64,000 nt of DNA from Paracerasibacillus soli (GTDB lineage: Bacteria > Bacillota > Bacilli > Bacillales > Amphibacillaceae). Every line of letters begins with the position of its first letter. Within the stretch, counting starts at the first letter, position 1. The stretch is taken from NCBI RefSeq assembly GCF_034006335.1, contig NZ_JAWDIQ010000002.1. The stretch is one strand, 5' to 3'. The notes below the pieces were generated by a model, which did no database searches, was not told where the DNA came from, and saw nothing but the letters and a program-made list of their open reading frames with translations. Positions 9,029 to 19,894 of this stretch are shown here, piece by piece. Both the position numbers and the translations under genes were made by a program.

Positions 9029-10219
9029 TTAAATAATTCCCATCTCTTTTCCAACCTTTTCATAAATCGCAATGGCTTCATCCAACATTTCCTTTGTATG
9101 AGCCGCTGTTGGCATATTTCTTACACGACCCGTCCCACGTGGTACAGTTGGGAACACAATCGATTTTGCGTATACACCTTCTTCAAATAGACGCGCACTA
9201 AATGCTTGTGCTTTCTTTTCTTCTCCAATAATACAAGGTGTAATTGGTGTTTCACTATTCCCAATGTCAAATCCTAATTTTTTCAATCCCTCTTTTAAAT
9301 AACGACCATTTTCCCATAGGCGATCATGGAGTTCTGTACTTTCCATTAAAATCTCGATTGCTTTTGTACTTGCAATTGCATCAGCCGGTGATACCGCTGT
9401 AGAGAATAAGAATGGTCTCGAGCGTACTTTTAACCAATCAATGAGATTCTGTTTACCAGCAACATAACCGCCGATGACACCGATTGCTTTTGATAAAGTT
9501 CCCATTTGAAAGTCAACTTTATCCTGTAATCCAAAATGTTTTACCGTACCTGCGCCTTTCCCAGTTACACCTGAACCGTGGGCATCATCGACATACGTAA
9601 TAAGGTCAAATTCTTCCGCAATCTCCACAATTTCCGGTAGTTTTGCAATATCTCCATCCATGGAAAATACTCCATCTGTTATTACCATAATTTTGTTGTA
9701 TTGTCCTGATTCAGTTGCTTCTTTTGCCTTTTGACGTAAATCATCCATGTCTGAATGATTAAAACGAATGATTTTTGCACGTGACAAACGGCAACCATCA
9801 ATAATTGATGCATGGTTTAGCTCGTCTGATAAAATTGCATCATTTTTATCCATAACCGCAGATATAGCTGCCATGTTACAGTTAAATCCGGATTGATACG
9901 ATATCGCTGCTTCTGTTCCTTTAAATGCTGCAATTGTCTTTTCTAATTCTACATGCAAATCTAGCGTTCCATTAATTGTTCTTACTGCACCTGCGCCAAC
10001 ACCGTGTGATTCTACCGCTTCTTTTGCAACCTTTTTAAGTCGCTCATCTGTTGCCAAACCTAAATAGTTATTGGATGAAAGGTTAATAAGTTCCTTTCCA
10101 TTGATTTGGATTTTAGGGCCATTTGGGCCTTGTACAGGATCAATTTCATTGTATAGACCTTTACTTTTTAAGTCAGTAATATTTTCATTTAAAAAGTTAT
10201 TTAATGTTTTACTAGACAT
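9029..10219 (-). CDS. kbl: 2-amino-3-ketobutyrate CoA ligase (glycine C-acetyltransferase)
   Basis: This PLP enzyme of the alpha-oxoamine synthase family makes glycine and acetyl-CoA from 2-amino-3-ketobutyrate and CoA. The 396-residue frame is intact. It has NLSSNNYLGLA near the N-terminus, GAGAVRTINGT, the PLP-contact YVDDAHGSG and the lysine in GTLSKAIGVIGGY (around residue 243). It begins at ATG 10219 behind a GGAAGGAGAT site. Pairing with tdh downstream fixes the pathway as threonine degradation; other members of the family (HemA, BioF) lack this neighbour. A catabolite-response-like site lies just upstream of the ribosome site. Confidence 0.95.
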   Translation of the reverse strand: MSSKTLNNFLNENITDLKSKGLYNEIDPVQGPNGPKIQINGKELINLSSNNYLGLATDERLKKVAKEAVESHGVGAGAVRTINGTLDLHVELEKTIAAFKGTEAAISYQSGFNCNMAAISAVMDKNDAILSDELNHASIIDGCRLSRAKIIRFNHSDMDDLRQKAKEATESGQYNKIMVITDGVFSMDGDIAKLPEIVEIAEEFDLITYVDDAHGSGVTGKGAGTVKHFGLQDKVDFQMGTLSKAIGVIGGYVAGKQNLIDWLKVRSRPFLFSTAVSPADAIASTKAIEILMESTELHDRLWENGRYLKEGLKKLGFDIGNSETPITPCIIGEEKKAQAFSARLFEEGVYAKSIVFPTVPRGTGRVRNMPTAAHTKEMLDEAIAIYEKVGKEMGII

Positions 10220-10241
10220 ATTAAGCTATCTCCTTCCATTA

Positions 10242-10255
10242 TGTAAGCGCTTCAT
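10242..10255 (-). promoter_or_regulatory. Catabolite-response element (cre) for CcpA, upstream of kbl-tdh
   Basis: The plus-strand sequence TGTAAGCGCTTCAT matches the consensus TGWAARCGYTWNCW at 13 of 14 positions. It sits 23-36 bases upstream of the kbl start, where CcpA with HPr-Ser-P would be expected to block transcription. Regulation is inferred from the match and position. Confidence 0.7.
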
Positions 10256-10372
10256 TGTATTTAAGCCAATTAAGCGCTCATGTTACATATAGTTTAACAT
10301 ATCTTCAAAAATTGTTCATAGAAGAGCAGTAATGGATGATATTCTTATTTTAGATTGTAACAATACTAGCGT

Positions 10373-10608
10373 GATTTGAACCAAACTGTCGGGTAACGTG
10401 CTAGGTTGTTTTCCGCTACGGACCGTTGCTTTCCGCGGGCAACGCTTCAACTTCCGACGTACAGGAAATACTAGTGCAGGTGTTGCAACAGGACGTTGCG
10501 AAATTAACCTGCCTTGTCCGCGAAAAGTGAAGTATTCTGCCGAAGTGATGCAGCGAGCTAATTAAGTTGAAGGCAAGTTTTCACTACTGAACAGTTTGGG
10601 TCTATTGC
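10373..10608. repeat. Dispersed Bacillaceae-type repeat with inverted ends
   Basis: The left end GAACCAAACTGT is roughly the reverse complement of the right end ACAGTTTGGGTC. The interior contains CGCTACGGACCGTTGCTTTC and CCGACGTACAGG. Related pieces recur at 28096-28305 (TTTTCACTACTGAACAGTTT and CCTGTGTGTCGG). It lies in the 500-base gap between the LysM protein and kbl and contains no gene. Confidence 0.75.
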
Positions 10609-10663
10609 AAGGGTTAGGGATAATGTACGATACAAATGTGTATTTTTATGTAAGCTTGTATCA

Positions 10664-10698
10664 AAAAAGGAAGCATCCAATTCATTTGGATACTTCCT
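10664..10698 (-). terminator. Terminator of the LysM-3D gene
   Basis: On the minus strand GGAAGTATCCAAAT and ATTGGATGCTTCC form a stem followed by TTTTTT, 25-60 bases past the stop codon. Confidence 0.85.
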
Positions 10699-10721
10699 TA
10701 ACAAATGTAAAAGTTACATTA

Positions 10722-11481
10722 TTATTCAACTATCGTTAATTTTACAGTTCGAACGCCCCAAGCATACGCCTCTTTTTTAGTCGGTACGTGTATATCAATT
10801 TTATTACCTTTGATAGCACCACCTGTATCACCTGCAATTGCATATCCGTAACCTTCCACATAAACTTTTGAACCGAGTGGAACTACATTCGGATCAACTG
10901 CAATGACTTTCGCATTTCGGTCATTTCGTAAATCAATACCCGTTTTCGTAATACCTGAACATCCTGCACAATCTGCTGTATATGCTGTAGCAGTAACCGT
11001 TAATGTTTTTCCTTCTGGTGTTTCACTCTTCTTCATTGCTGGGCTTGCTGTTGTTTGAGAGCTTTTCTCTTTGTTCTTCTGTTGTTTTGATGCCATAACA
11101 GGTTGTGATTGTTCATTTTCTATTGCAATACTACCCGCTTTTATCATTAACTCTTCACCTATTACAATAAGGTTACTTTGGAGATTATTCCATTCTTTTA
11201 ATTCTTTGACACTAACATTATTGTCTTTCGCAATACGATATAATGTGTCACCTTTTTTCACTTTATATGTTTCTTGAACCGAGAGCTTTTGTTCTGGATA
11301 AATAATAGAGCTCTCCAATTCATTTTTTTCCATTAAATAATCAACTGTAACATCATGTGTGTTGGCAATGTCCCAAAGATTATCTCCTTTTTTAACTACA
11401 TGTTCATCCGCAAAAACAGTCGTTGTCGTGGTGCCAGCAATCACGAGGCCGATAGCAAGCGTCAATAATTGCTTTCTTCAT
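10722..11481 (-). CDS. Secreted cell-wall protein with two LysM domains and a 3D domain (YocH-like); frameshift in signal peptide
   Basis: This is probably a peptidoglycan hydrolase or wall-binding protein. After the signal peptide (ending TTTTTVFA), two LysM modules follow (HVVKKGDNLWDIA and YKVKKGDTLYRIA), then a low-complexity linker and the C-terminal 3D domain with TATAYTADCAGCSG, the DPNVVPLGSKVYVEGYG stretch and AGDTGGAIKGNKIDIH, which holds the three aspartates of the family. A strong AAGGAGGGA site precedes ATG 11481 (MKKAI), but this start is one base out of frame with the rest. Without the shift the only start would be TTG 11465, which has no well-spaced ribosome site. Several TGTAAT half-sites lie upstream, reminiscent of WalR control of yocH, but no full WalR box is clear. 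Confidence 0.85.
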
Positions 11482-11668
11482 TTTTGTCCCTCCTTGAATT
11501 CTGACATAGCCCATCGTAACATGAAATGACAAGCTATGACGTTACAAGACTTTTAAAAGTCTATTACAAGGATTACCAAAACTATTAAAATCTATTACAT
11601 AAATTAAGAGATTTTTTAAAAAAGAATAGTTTTTCTCTCTTCATTTTGTAAAGGAGGGACGTTATTTG

Positions 11669-11703
11669 CCATAAAAAAAGCCCGCTTTCGCGGACCTTTT
11701 TTA
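11669..11703 (-). terminator. Terminator of the first peptide-transport operon
   Basis: GGTCCGCG AAA GCGGGCTTTTTTT on the minus strand forms a short GC-rich stem with a T-run just after the binding-protein stop at 11705. Confidence 0.85.
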
Positions 11704-11704
11704 A

Positions 11705-13563
11705 TTAATCTTTATGAACTTCTGGTTTGTTACTTGTAACACCAATTTGATACATATACAAATCAGTTGCAAGGTCAACAGAGTAGTTGACAACACGCTT
11801 GTTAAGTGGCTCTATTGCTGAACGATATTGTGTTGGGAATACTGGAATTTCTTCTACCATATATTCTTGCCACTCTTTATAAACTTGCTTACGATATTCG
11901 TTATCGAACGCTTCCTCTGATAAACCTTTCTCTAATAGTTCTTCGTTTTTCTCATCATAGTAACGAGCGAAGTTAAATAGTGCATGTTCTCCGTACAATC
12001 CAGATGGATCAACGTCCATACCTACACCCCACGCACCAGCATAGATATCAACTTCTGGATCATCATCACCGTGCTGTCCTACACGATCATAGAACGTTTC
12101 AAACTCTTGTAAACGGCCATCTAATAGTTGAACATTCAGACCTACCGCTTTCCATGCTTGGATATAATATTGTGCTAAAGGCTCAGCGATATCTCCACCA
12201 GACATAGATGCATAGTTAATCACTAGCTCTTCACCATCTGGAGTCTTACGGAAACCATCGTCTCCCTTTTCGTAGCCAGCTTCATCTAGAATTTCATTTG
12301 CTTTATCTGGATCATATGTTGGTGCTTCTACATCTTCTGCATAGAAATCTCCATGCCAAGGTGTAATTAATGTATTTGCAGCCCAACGTAAGCCATGATA
12401 GAAACGCTTACCTACTTCATCGTTATCAACTGCATACCACATTGCTCTTCTTAAATTAACGTCAGCCATTTTTGCATCTGGATTGGCTTAACCTTCTTTT
12501 CTTCCTTATCCCAAGTACCTAATTTAAATCCAACATAAGAGTAAGAATTATCAACTGTACCTAACCAGTTAATATTCGTTAAATGCTCTTGGTCAGGATA
12601 TTGGTCAGCTGGGAAAGCACTTACCATATCCACTGTTCCTTTTTCAAGTTCTTTTGCAACAACAGATGGATCAATTACTTTAATTGTTACTTTTGCAAGT
12701 GCTGGCTTACCACGCCAGTAATCTTCGTTTCTTACCAACGTTACAGACTCTCCAGGAACAATACTATCTACTACATATGGTCCAAAACCAATTGGCTTTT
12801 CACGTAACTCCTTAGACTCAGAGATTTCTGCTACTTCCATATCACCAAAAATGTGCTTTGCTAATGGATATGACCAGAATCCTCCAGCTGTTAAGGAAGG
12901 AGTAGGATTGATATACGTAATTTTTAGCGTTTTCTCATCCACAACTTCTATTCCAGAAATTGTTTCTGCTTCGCCAGCATGGTATTCCTCCATACCTTCA
13001 ATATTTCTGAATGTACTGTCATAACGAACACCATCATAATCAGGATGGCCAATTACTTCGTGCGCGAATAAAAAGTCTTCTGCTGTAACAGGCTCACCAT
13101 CTTGCCAATTTACTTCATCGCGAATTGTAAATGTATATGTCTTTTTATCTTCGCTAATTTCAAAAGTTGCAGCACCATCATTTGTATAAACAAGGTTCTC
13201 ATCAGATGATAATAGTGACTCATCAAACCATTTTAGGATTTGTGAATCCGGGTCACCACTATAGAAGTTCCAGTTCAATGTACCTGCAAATGGTGTATCA
13301 GATACTAGACCGAATACTAGCTCTCCATCTTCAATTCCCTCACCAGTTGGAAGGTCTACTTCAAAGTCTTCAATGGAATAAAGCCCATCATCAGCTTCAT
13401 CTTCGTCGCCTTTTTTATCCTTATCCCCATCTTTTTCTGCTGCTTTACCATTATCTGACCCTTTATCACCGTCGCCACCTGAGTCTTTACTACAAGCGAC
13501 AAGCGCAAGCATTAAAGCTAACATAAGTGCAAATAATAATTTTGTCCACTTCATATTTCTCAT
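11705..13563 (-). CDS. Peptide ABC transporter substrate-binding lipoprotein (family 5), copy 1; one frameshift
   Basis: This is an extracellular lipoprotein that captures oligopeptides for the adjacent permease. ATG 13563 follows GGGGAGG. The signal peptide ends in the lipobox LALVAC, followed by an acidic, glycine-rich linker. The SBP family-5 body has YTFTIRDEVNWQDGEPVTAEDF, GPYVVDSIVPGESVTLVRN and DVDPSGLYG. One A is missing near 12484; adding it gives KPNPDAKMADVNLRRAMWYA. Corrected length is about 620 residues. It is closely related to the copies at 18052 and 20486, showing duplication. It lies last in a D-F-B-C-A operon, separated from oppC by 177 bases containing a small hairpin. Confidence 0.92.
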
Positions 13564-13602
13564 CTTTGTATAACCTCCCCTTATATTGTGTATCCTTAAA
13601 TT

Positions 13603-13618
13603 GTTGGGAAAGCCCAAC
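13603..13618 (-). promoter_or_regulatory. Small hairpin between oppC and the binding-protein gene
   Basis: GTTGGGAAAGCCCAAC can form a six-pair stem with a four-base loop and no T-run. In peptide operons such hairpins often stabilise the upstream 3' end or change the relative level of the binding protein; that role is inferred here. Confidence 0.35.
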
Positions 13619-13740
13619 CGGGCATACCTCTGATACATATGAAAATGTATCGTTACAGCCACCTTTTCAGCTAGCCGCAGCCTCACCTCCTTAAAATAGG
13701 AATATTTTGTAAATTCACTTTACAAGAGTAGGCTTTTAAC

Positions 13741-14653
13741 CTAGCCTCTCCTTTGCCTTGCATCTGTTGCTCTTTTTAATGCTTCCCCTACATTTCGTAC
13801 GCTTAACATGAGTAAGAGAATAAGTACTGCAGCTGAAACCCAGATCCACCAACGATATTCTAATGTTTGTGGATTTGTTGCATAACTCATCAAGGTACCT
13901 AAACTGGGTGTTAATTCTGGAAATCCAAATCCTAGGAAGGACAGACCAGAATTCCAAACCAATATTCGAAGCTAAATTTAATGTCATCGTTACAACAATG
14001 ATAGAGCTCAAGTTTGGTAGTACATGACCAAACATAATTTTCAAATTAGATGTTCCTAGTGTTTTCGAGGCTTGCACATAGTCAAGTTCTCTCTCGGCCA
14101 ATGCCTTTGAACGTATAAGCCGCGCTTTCCCCATCCATAAGAATGCTGTCATAATGAGTGAAAAGGAAACAATGGTGTACTTTGGAACAAGTGCAACGAA
14201 TACGATGACGAGCATAAGGAATGGTAAAATCATGAAGAAATCGACTACTCTCATTAATACGTTATCCACATGTCCGCCGAAATACCCAGCACAAAGTCCA
14301 ACACCGATCCCAATGATTCCAGTCATTAATGTAACTAAAATTCCAATTGATAGTGAGTTTCTCGTACCAATAATAAGTTGACCGAAAACATCCCTTCCAC
14401 CATAGTCTGTACCTAACCAAAATTCTTCAGATGGCGGCTTATGAATTTCAAATAAGTCTACTCTTACAATTTCCTCTTGATCTAAAAACAATGAAATTCC
14501 ATAAACAAATGACATAAGTAAGATTAGGAATATCAATGATCCTAACGCTAATTTATCACGTACTAATTCTCTCCAGAGTACACGTAACCCAGTGGGACTA
14601 TCACTTGCATCCTGAACGGCTCCGGATTCCATCTCTAATATCTCTTTTGCCAA
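13741..14653 (-). CDS. Peptide ABC transporter permease, OppC/DppC type; one frameshift
   Basis: This is one of the two membrane subunits of the first peptide importer. The start is TTG 14653 behind GAGGTGAT. After a cytoplasmic N-terminus it has about six membrane helices and the OppC marker GTDYGGRDVFGQLIIGTRNSL. The EAA-type loop that contacts the ATPase reads QASKTLGTSNLKIMFGHVLP. An extra T near 13950, within GAATTC, shifts the frame; removing it gives ESGLSFLGFGFPE and the normal C-terminus RATDARQRRG. The homologous gene at 22348 has the same sequence at that point, supporting the correction. Confidence 0.92.
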
Positions 14654-14695
14654 TTTTTATCACCTCGGAGTCTCAAAACTAACCCATTAATTTTT

Positions 14696-15659
14696 TTACT
14701 TAATACGAATACGCGGATCTACAATACTTAATGCAATATCTGATAGTAAAGCACCTAATACAGTGGCAACCCCTGTTAATAATACAAGAGCTGTTACAAC
14801 CGTATAATCCCTTACTAAAATGGACTCTAAGAATAACTGCCCCATTCCTGGATAACTAAATATCTTTTCAACGAATACAGTACCACTAATTAATAACGTA
14901 ATTTCATATCCGATAAAGGCAGCGATTGGTAGCAAAGAGTTTCTAAAAATATGTCGATTATAAACACGTGATTTTGGTGCTCCTTTTGCTCTAGCTGTCA
15001 ATATAAAGTCTTTTTCTTTTGTATCAATAATTTCATTTCGTAAATACTGTACCGTTCCAACTGTCGAAATAAGTGCTATCGCAAGAGATGGTAAAATTAA
15101 ATGATTAAACTTACTCATCACGTATTCGAAGGTCCCGGGTTCTAATCCGGGTGCAACACTTCCTCCCGTTGGGAACCACCCTAGATAATATCCAAAAAAC
15201 CATAATATAACGAGTGCAAAAATAAATAATGGTGTTGCAAATCCAATATATGTATAGCTCGTTATCACCTGATCCGCCAACGAGTTATTGTATCGGCCAC
15301 TAATAATCCCTAACGGAATAGAAATAATGTATATGAATACCAGAACTAAAGAGTGAAAGCCAAACTGTATTAATAACTCTTTGTGAAATTAGCTCTGTTA
15401 CAGGCATTTTATATTTGTAAGAAGTTCCTAAATCCCCTTGTAATAAATCTTTTGCCCATCGTCCATACTGTTGATACCATGGATCATTCCAACCAAGTTT
15501 TTCACGCAATTCTTCTAAAGTTTGCGGATCTACGTCTGGACTAACGTTACCTGATAAAGCGTCCCCAGGCATAGCCTTTGCGATAATAAATACTAATAAA
15601 CTTAAAAGAATAATTTGCGGAATCATAATTAATATTCTACGTACCGTAAATTTCCACAT
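14696..15659 (-). CDS. Peptide ABC transporter permease, OppB/DppB type; one frameshift
   Basis: This is the partner membrane subunit. ATG 15659 (MWKFTVRRILIMIPQ) follows GAGAAAGG and lies only five bases past the ATPase stop. The OppB signature AKAMPGDALSG and the loop RAKGAPKSRVYNRHIFRNS are present, ending DPRIRIK. One T is missing near 15348 after WLSLF; adding it gives the helix LVLVFIYIISIPLGIISG. Six membrane segments fit the family, and the corrected protein matches the intact paralogue at 23301 along its whole length. Confidence 0.92.
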
Positions 15660-15664
15660 ACTTT

Positions 15665-16597
15665 TCAACCTTTCTCGGGTAAGGCCACTAAATGCGTATC
15701 TGTTATTGGTTGTAGTGAATAGGCCAACCCGTCTTCATCAAAGTAGTCATTGAAGGATTGTTCATATTCCATCTTTACGTCTTGACGGAATGCAAGTTGT
15801 TCTTGACGCCTTCTAGGGTCTATATCTGGTATTGCTGCAACAAGACGTTTCGTATAAATATGTTGCGGATTATTAAATATCTCTTCCGTTGATCCTTCTT
15901 CAACAAATCGTCCACGATACATAATTCCTACTTGGTCACACATATGACGAATAACCCCTAAATCATGACTAATAAATAAATATGTAAGATCAAGTTCTTT
16001 TTGAATATCTTGCATAAAGTTTAAAACTTGTGCTTGAACAGATACGTCAAGGGCTGATACTGGCTCATCCGCAATAATTAGCTTAGGCTTCAAAGCAATT
16101 GCCCTTGCAATTCCAATCCGCTGCCGCTGTCCACCAGAAAATTGGTGTGGATATTTTGAAATACTTTCCGGGCTAAGCCCAACAAGTTCTAACAATTCAT
16201 AAATCCGCTTCTTTTCCTCACCTTTTGATAACCTTTCAAAGTTACGCAATGGTTCTGCAACAATATCTAATACACGCTTTTTCGGATTTAATGAAGAATA
16301 CGGATCTTGAAAAATCATTTGAATTTCCCTACGTATATCCGCTTTCGCTCTTTTTAACTTCGTAATATCCTGTCCTTCATATGTCACTTTTCCAGCAGTT
16401 TTATGATTTAACCCTATTATTGCTCGACCTGTCGTTGTTTTTCCTGAACCAGACTCACCAACAAGCCCATATGTTTTACCTTTTTCAATATGTAAAGAAA
16501 CACCGTCAACCGCTTTTACATAATCAACTGTTCGACCAAAAATTCCACCTTTAATTGGAAAGTGAACTTTTAAATCTTCCACCTTAAGAAATGCCAT
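15665..16597 (-). CDS. Peptide ABC transporter ATPase, OppF/AppF type
   Basis: This cytoplasmic ATPase powers the importer together with the OppD-type protein. Start ATG 16597 (MAFLKVEDLKVHFPIK) is chosen for the GGAGG site eight bases upstream. Walker A is GESGSGKTT near residue 46, the ABC signature FSGGQRQRIGIARA near 150, Walker B LIIADEPVSALD, and the switch histidine lies in FISHDLG. The C-terminal oligopeptide-transporter extension ends in LPEKG. It overlaps the upstream oppD by 14 bases, which suggests translational coupling. The frame is intact at 310 residues. Confidence 0.95.
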   Translation of the reverse strand: MAFLKVEDLKVHFPIKGGIFGRTVDYVKAVDGVSLHIEKGKTYGLVGESGSGKTTTGRAIIGLNHKTAGKVTYEGQDITKLKRAKADIRREIQMIFQDPYSSLNPKKRVLDIVAEPLRNFERLSKGEEKKRIYELLELVGLSPESISKYPHQFSGGQRQRIGIARAIALKPKLIIADEPVSALDVSVQAQVLNFMQDIQKELDLTYLFISHDLGVIRHMCDQVGIMYRGRFVEEGSTEEIFNNPQHIYTKRLVAAIPDIDPRRRQEQLAFRQDVKMEYEQSFNDYFDEDGLAYSLQPITDTHLVALPEKG

Positions 16598-17600
16598 GGT
16601 GTTGTTCCTCCTTCGCCTCATCAGGGAACTTAAACTGCTTATAACACGTACAACGTACAAAATGTCCTGGCTTTACTTCATGTAAGGATGGGTGTTCTTC
16701 ATGTACTGCATCATCAATCCATGGGATCCGTTCTTTAAACCGACATCCTGTTCTTGGTAAGTTTTGCAATGCAGGAACAATCCCCTGTATAACATGTAGC
16801 TTTTCCTGTTCCTTTTCGGAATTAGGAATGGAATTTAGTAGAGACCTTGTATAAGGATGTAATGGTTCTTCAAACAACGTATGAACATCCGCAATTTCTA
16901 CAATTTGACCAGCATACATGACTGCTACGCGATCTGCCATTTCCGCAACGACACCTAAATCATGGGTAATTAAGATAATTCCAGCATGCATGTCATCTTT
17001 TAATTCCTTAATTAAATCCAATATTTGTGATTGAATGGTTGCATCTAATGCGGTTGTCGGTTCATCTGCTATCAATAATTTTGGTTCGTTCGCAATCGCC
17101 ATTGCAATGACGACTCGCTGTCTCATTCCACCAGATAATTCATGCGGAAATTGGCTAAACACATGTTCCGGACGGGGAATGCCGACCTTATCTAATAAAC
17201 GAATTACTTTCGCCCGACGTTCTGATTTAGAAATATTTTTATGATGTAATAGAATTGTTTCTCCAATTTGATCTCCAATTTGCATTAACGGGTTGAGTGC
17301 TGTTAATGGGTCTTGGAAGATCATCCCCATTTCTTTACCACGTAGTTTATTTAATTCATTCGGTGAAGCACTTGCGATATCTCGCCCGTTAAATAAAATT
17401 TCCCCATCAATTTTAGCACGATTATGTAGACCCATAACGGAAAAGGCGAGCGCGCTCTTACCACAACCCGACTCCCCAACAATTGCTAGCACTTCATTTT
17501 CATTTACTGCTAGCGAAACATCATCAACAGCTGCATAATAGTCATCTTGAATCCGGAATGACGTTTTTAAGTTTTTAATTTCCAGTAACTTCCCCGCCAA
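16584..17600 (-). CDS. Peptide ABC transporter ATPase, OppD/AppD type
   Basis: This is the first gene of the operon D-F-B-C-A. It starts at TTG 17600 behind GGAGAGG. Walker A is GESGCGKSALA, the signature LSGGMRQRVVIAMA, Walker B LLIADEPTTALDATIQ and the H-loop LITHDLGVVAEMADRV. The C-terminal region carries CRFKERIPW and FVRCTCY; the cysteines at the end of this domain bind an iron-sulfur cluster in some OppD proteins, though only part of that pattern is visible. The frame is intact at 338 residues. Confidence 0.95.
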   Translation of the reverse strand: MAGKLLEIKNLKTSFRIQDDYYAAVDDVSLAVNENEVLAIVGESGCGKSALAFSVMGLHNRAKIDGEILFNGRDIASASPNELNKLRGKEMGMIFQDPLTALNPLMQIGDQIGETILLHHKNISKSERRAKVIRLLDKVGIPRPEHVFSQFPHELSGGMRQRVVIAMAIANEPKLLIADEPTTALDATIQSQILDLIKELKDDMHAGIILITHDLGVVAEMADRVAVMYAGQIVEIADVHTLFEEPLHPYTRSLLNSIPNSEKEQEKLHVIQGIVPALQNLPRTGCRFKERIPWIDDAVHEEHPSLHEVKPGHFVRCTCYKQFKFPDEAKEEQHHGIS

Positions 17601-18006
17601 ATTTAGTCCTCTCCTTACTTGAAAAATAGCCGTCTCGGCAATCCTTACACGTTATATATTTCCCTGAAAAATTAGACTTCTTTGTTTACAATTACTACTT
17701 ACTTTGTAACCATTACCTCCGTTACTATTCACTAATTTATACCACGCTTTTAAATATTCAAATATTTTAAATTAAAAAAGTGTATTCCTTTCTTAACTAT
17801 CCGTAACAGAAATGTAATATTACTATGATTGTTTTAAAGTATATATTATTTTCTGATTAATGACAAGTCATTTTTTCACTATTTTTTATAGTTTTCTACT
17901 TTACCAAACTTTTCAAATAAATGGAGGAGGAATAAACCGTATATCGTACAAGGTTCTCACTATATTCTTTGTACTTAGTGGAAATGATATCCAGTTATAT
18001 TTCCCC
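17601..18006 (-). promoter_or_regulatory. Leader of the first peptide operon with a weak CodY-like site
   Basis: This 400-base AT-rich region precedes oppD and holds no gene. ATTTTTCAGGGAAAT (minus strand, 17658-17672) matches the CodY consensus AATTTTCWGAAAATT at 11 of 15 positions, 58 bases before the start codon. A match of this quality can occur by chance in AT-rich DNA. Confidence 0.35.
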
Positions 18007-18041
18007 ATGAAAAAAGGCCTACAATTTTCATTGTAGACCCT
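18007..18041 (-). terminator. Terminator of binding-protein gene copy 2
   Basis: GGTCTACAATG AAA ATTGTAGGCC followed by TTTTTT on the minus strand, ten bases past the stop at 18052. Confidence 0.88.
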
Positions 18042-18051
18042 AAATTTCTCA

Positions 18052-19894
18052 TTATTTCGCTTGTTCAGCTTTGTCTTGTGTTACACCAATTTGATATAAG
18101 TATGGTTCTGCATCTTCATCCGCAATCGAGTAGTTGACAATACGATTGTTAACCGGATTTAGCTCTGAACGATAAAGAGTTGGGAATACAGGTATTTCTT
18201 CCACCATTAACTCTTGCCACTCTTTATAAACCTTTTGACGATATTCAGTATCAAATGCCTTTTCAGATACACCTTCTTTTAGAAGTTCATCGTTTTTGTC
18301 GCTAGCATAGCGTGGGAAGTTATACATTGCATCACGGCCATATAAACCGGACGGGTCAACATCACTCGCTACACCCCATGCACCTGCATAAATATCTACA
18401 TCTGGATCGTCTTTTCCACCTCTACCTACTCTATCGTAGAATGATTCAAATTCTTGTAAACGACCATCAAGTAATTGTACGTTAAGTCCAACGTTTTTCC
18501 ATGCTTGGATGTAGTAATTTGCTAATGGCTCTGCAGTGTCTCCACCGGACATTGACGCAAAATTAATAACTAATTCATTTCCGTCTTTGTCTTCACGGAT
18601 ACCATCACCATCTACATCTTTATAACCTGCATCCTCTAATATTTGATTTGCCTTGTCAGGATCAAATGTCGGTGCTTCTACATCATCATCATGATATGCT
18701 GGATGTGAAGGAGGAATAAGCGTATTTGCTCCCCATCTTAGACCATGATAGAATTTCTTACCAACTAAATCATTATCAACTGCATACCACATTGCTCTTC
18801 TTAATTCAACGTCTGCCATTTTTGCATTTGGATCAGGTTTTACGACACCATTTTCCGCATCCCATGTACCTAGTTTAAATCCAACATAAGAGTAAGATAA
18901 GTCAATTTTACCTAACCATTGTACGTTTGACATATCTGCATTATCTGGATATTGGTCAGCTGGGAATTCACTAACTAAGTCTACTGAACCTTTTTCTAAT
19001 TCTTTTACAACAACTGTTGGATCTACAACTTTGATCGTAACTTTATCCAATTGTGGCTTACCGCGCCAGTAATCATCATTTCTAACTAATGTCACAGCTT
19101 CACCCGGTACAATACTGTCTACTTTAAATGGTCCCATACCTACTGGGTTTTTACGCACAGCATCCGATGATGCCATTTTTGCAACTGGAATATCTTTAAA
19201 AATATGTTTTGGCATTGCATAAGTCCAAATACCACCAGTTAATAAAGAAGGGTTAGCTTCTTTGTATGTGATTCTCATTTGCTTATCATTTAATACTTCA
19301 ATACCTGAAATGTGATCCGCTTTACCTGCGTGATAATCTTCCATACCTTCAATGATAGTAAAATCAGAATTATATCGAGAACCTTCATAATCTTTATGAC
19401 CGATAATTTCATAAGAATATGCCCAGTCTTCTGCAGTTACAGGCTCACCATCTTGCCAGTTCACTTCATCACGAATTGTAAATGTAATAATATGATCATT
19501 ATCTGGGTCTACTTCAAATGTAGCAGCACCACTTTGAGTGAAATTATAGTTTTCATCCATTCCTAATAATGATTCATCAAACCATTTAAGAATTTGCGAA
19601 TTCTGGATTTCCGTCATAGAAATTCCAGTTAAGCGTTCCACCAAATGGCGTGTCCGAAACTAAACCGAATGTAATTTCGCCACCATCCATTGCTTCCCCT
19701 TTGTTTTCTACAACCTTTGCAAAATCATCAATAGAGTATAATCCATCTTCATTTTCAGTCGATTTAGCTCCATCGTCCTTACCTTTATCCTTATCTTTAT
19801 TAGCAGAATCATCATCTTTACCACAAGCTGATAATGCTAAAACTAGTACAAGCATCAGTGCTGCTAATACTTTTCCTACATTTGACTTTCTCAT
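18052..19894 (-). CDS. Peptide ABC transporter substrate-binding lipoprotein (family 5), copy 2; one frameshift
   Basis: This lipoprotein (lipobox LALSAC) is a paralogue of copies 1 and 3. It begins at ATG 19894 after GGAGGAGAC. The mature part has FGLVSDTPFGGTLNWNFYDG, then an extra T near 19601 in GAATTCG shifts the frame; removing it gives NPESQILKWFDESLL, matching copy 1. The remaining 530 residues run intact with TFTIRDEVNWQDGEPVTAEDW and DVDPSGLYGRDAM. It stands alone between the two operons with its own terminator and a 590-base gap upstream, so it may be a separate transcript that supplies an alternative ligand specificity to either transporter. Confidence 0.92.

Noticed and set aside
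11482..11640. c-di-AMP (ydaO-type) riboswitch upstream of the LysM-3D gene
   Set aside because: Such riboswitches precede some wall hydrolase genes, but I cannot find the conserved core segments here; only TGTAAT half-sites are visible.
13167..13526. Plus-strand frame of 119 residues inside the first binding-protein gene
   Set aside because: It is the antisense of a well-supported lipoprotein and is dominated by His, Gln and Leu, typical of a shadow frame.
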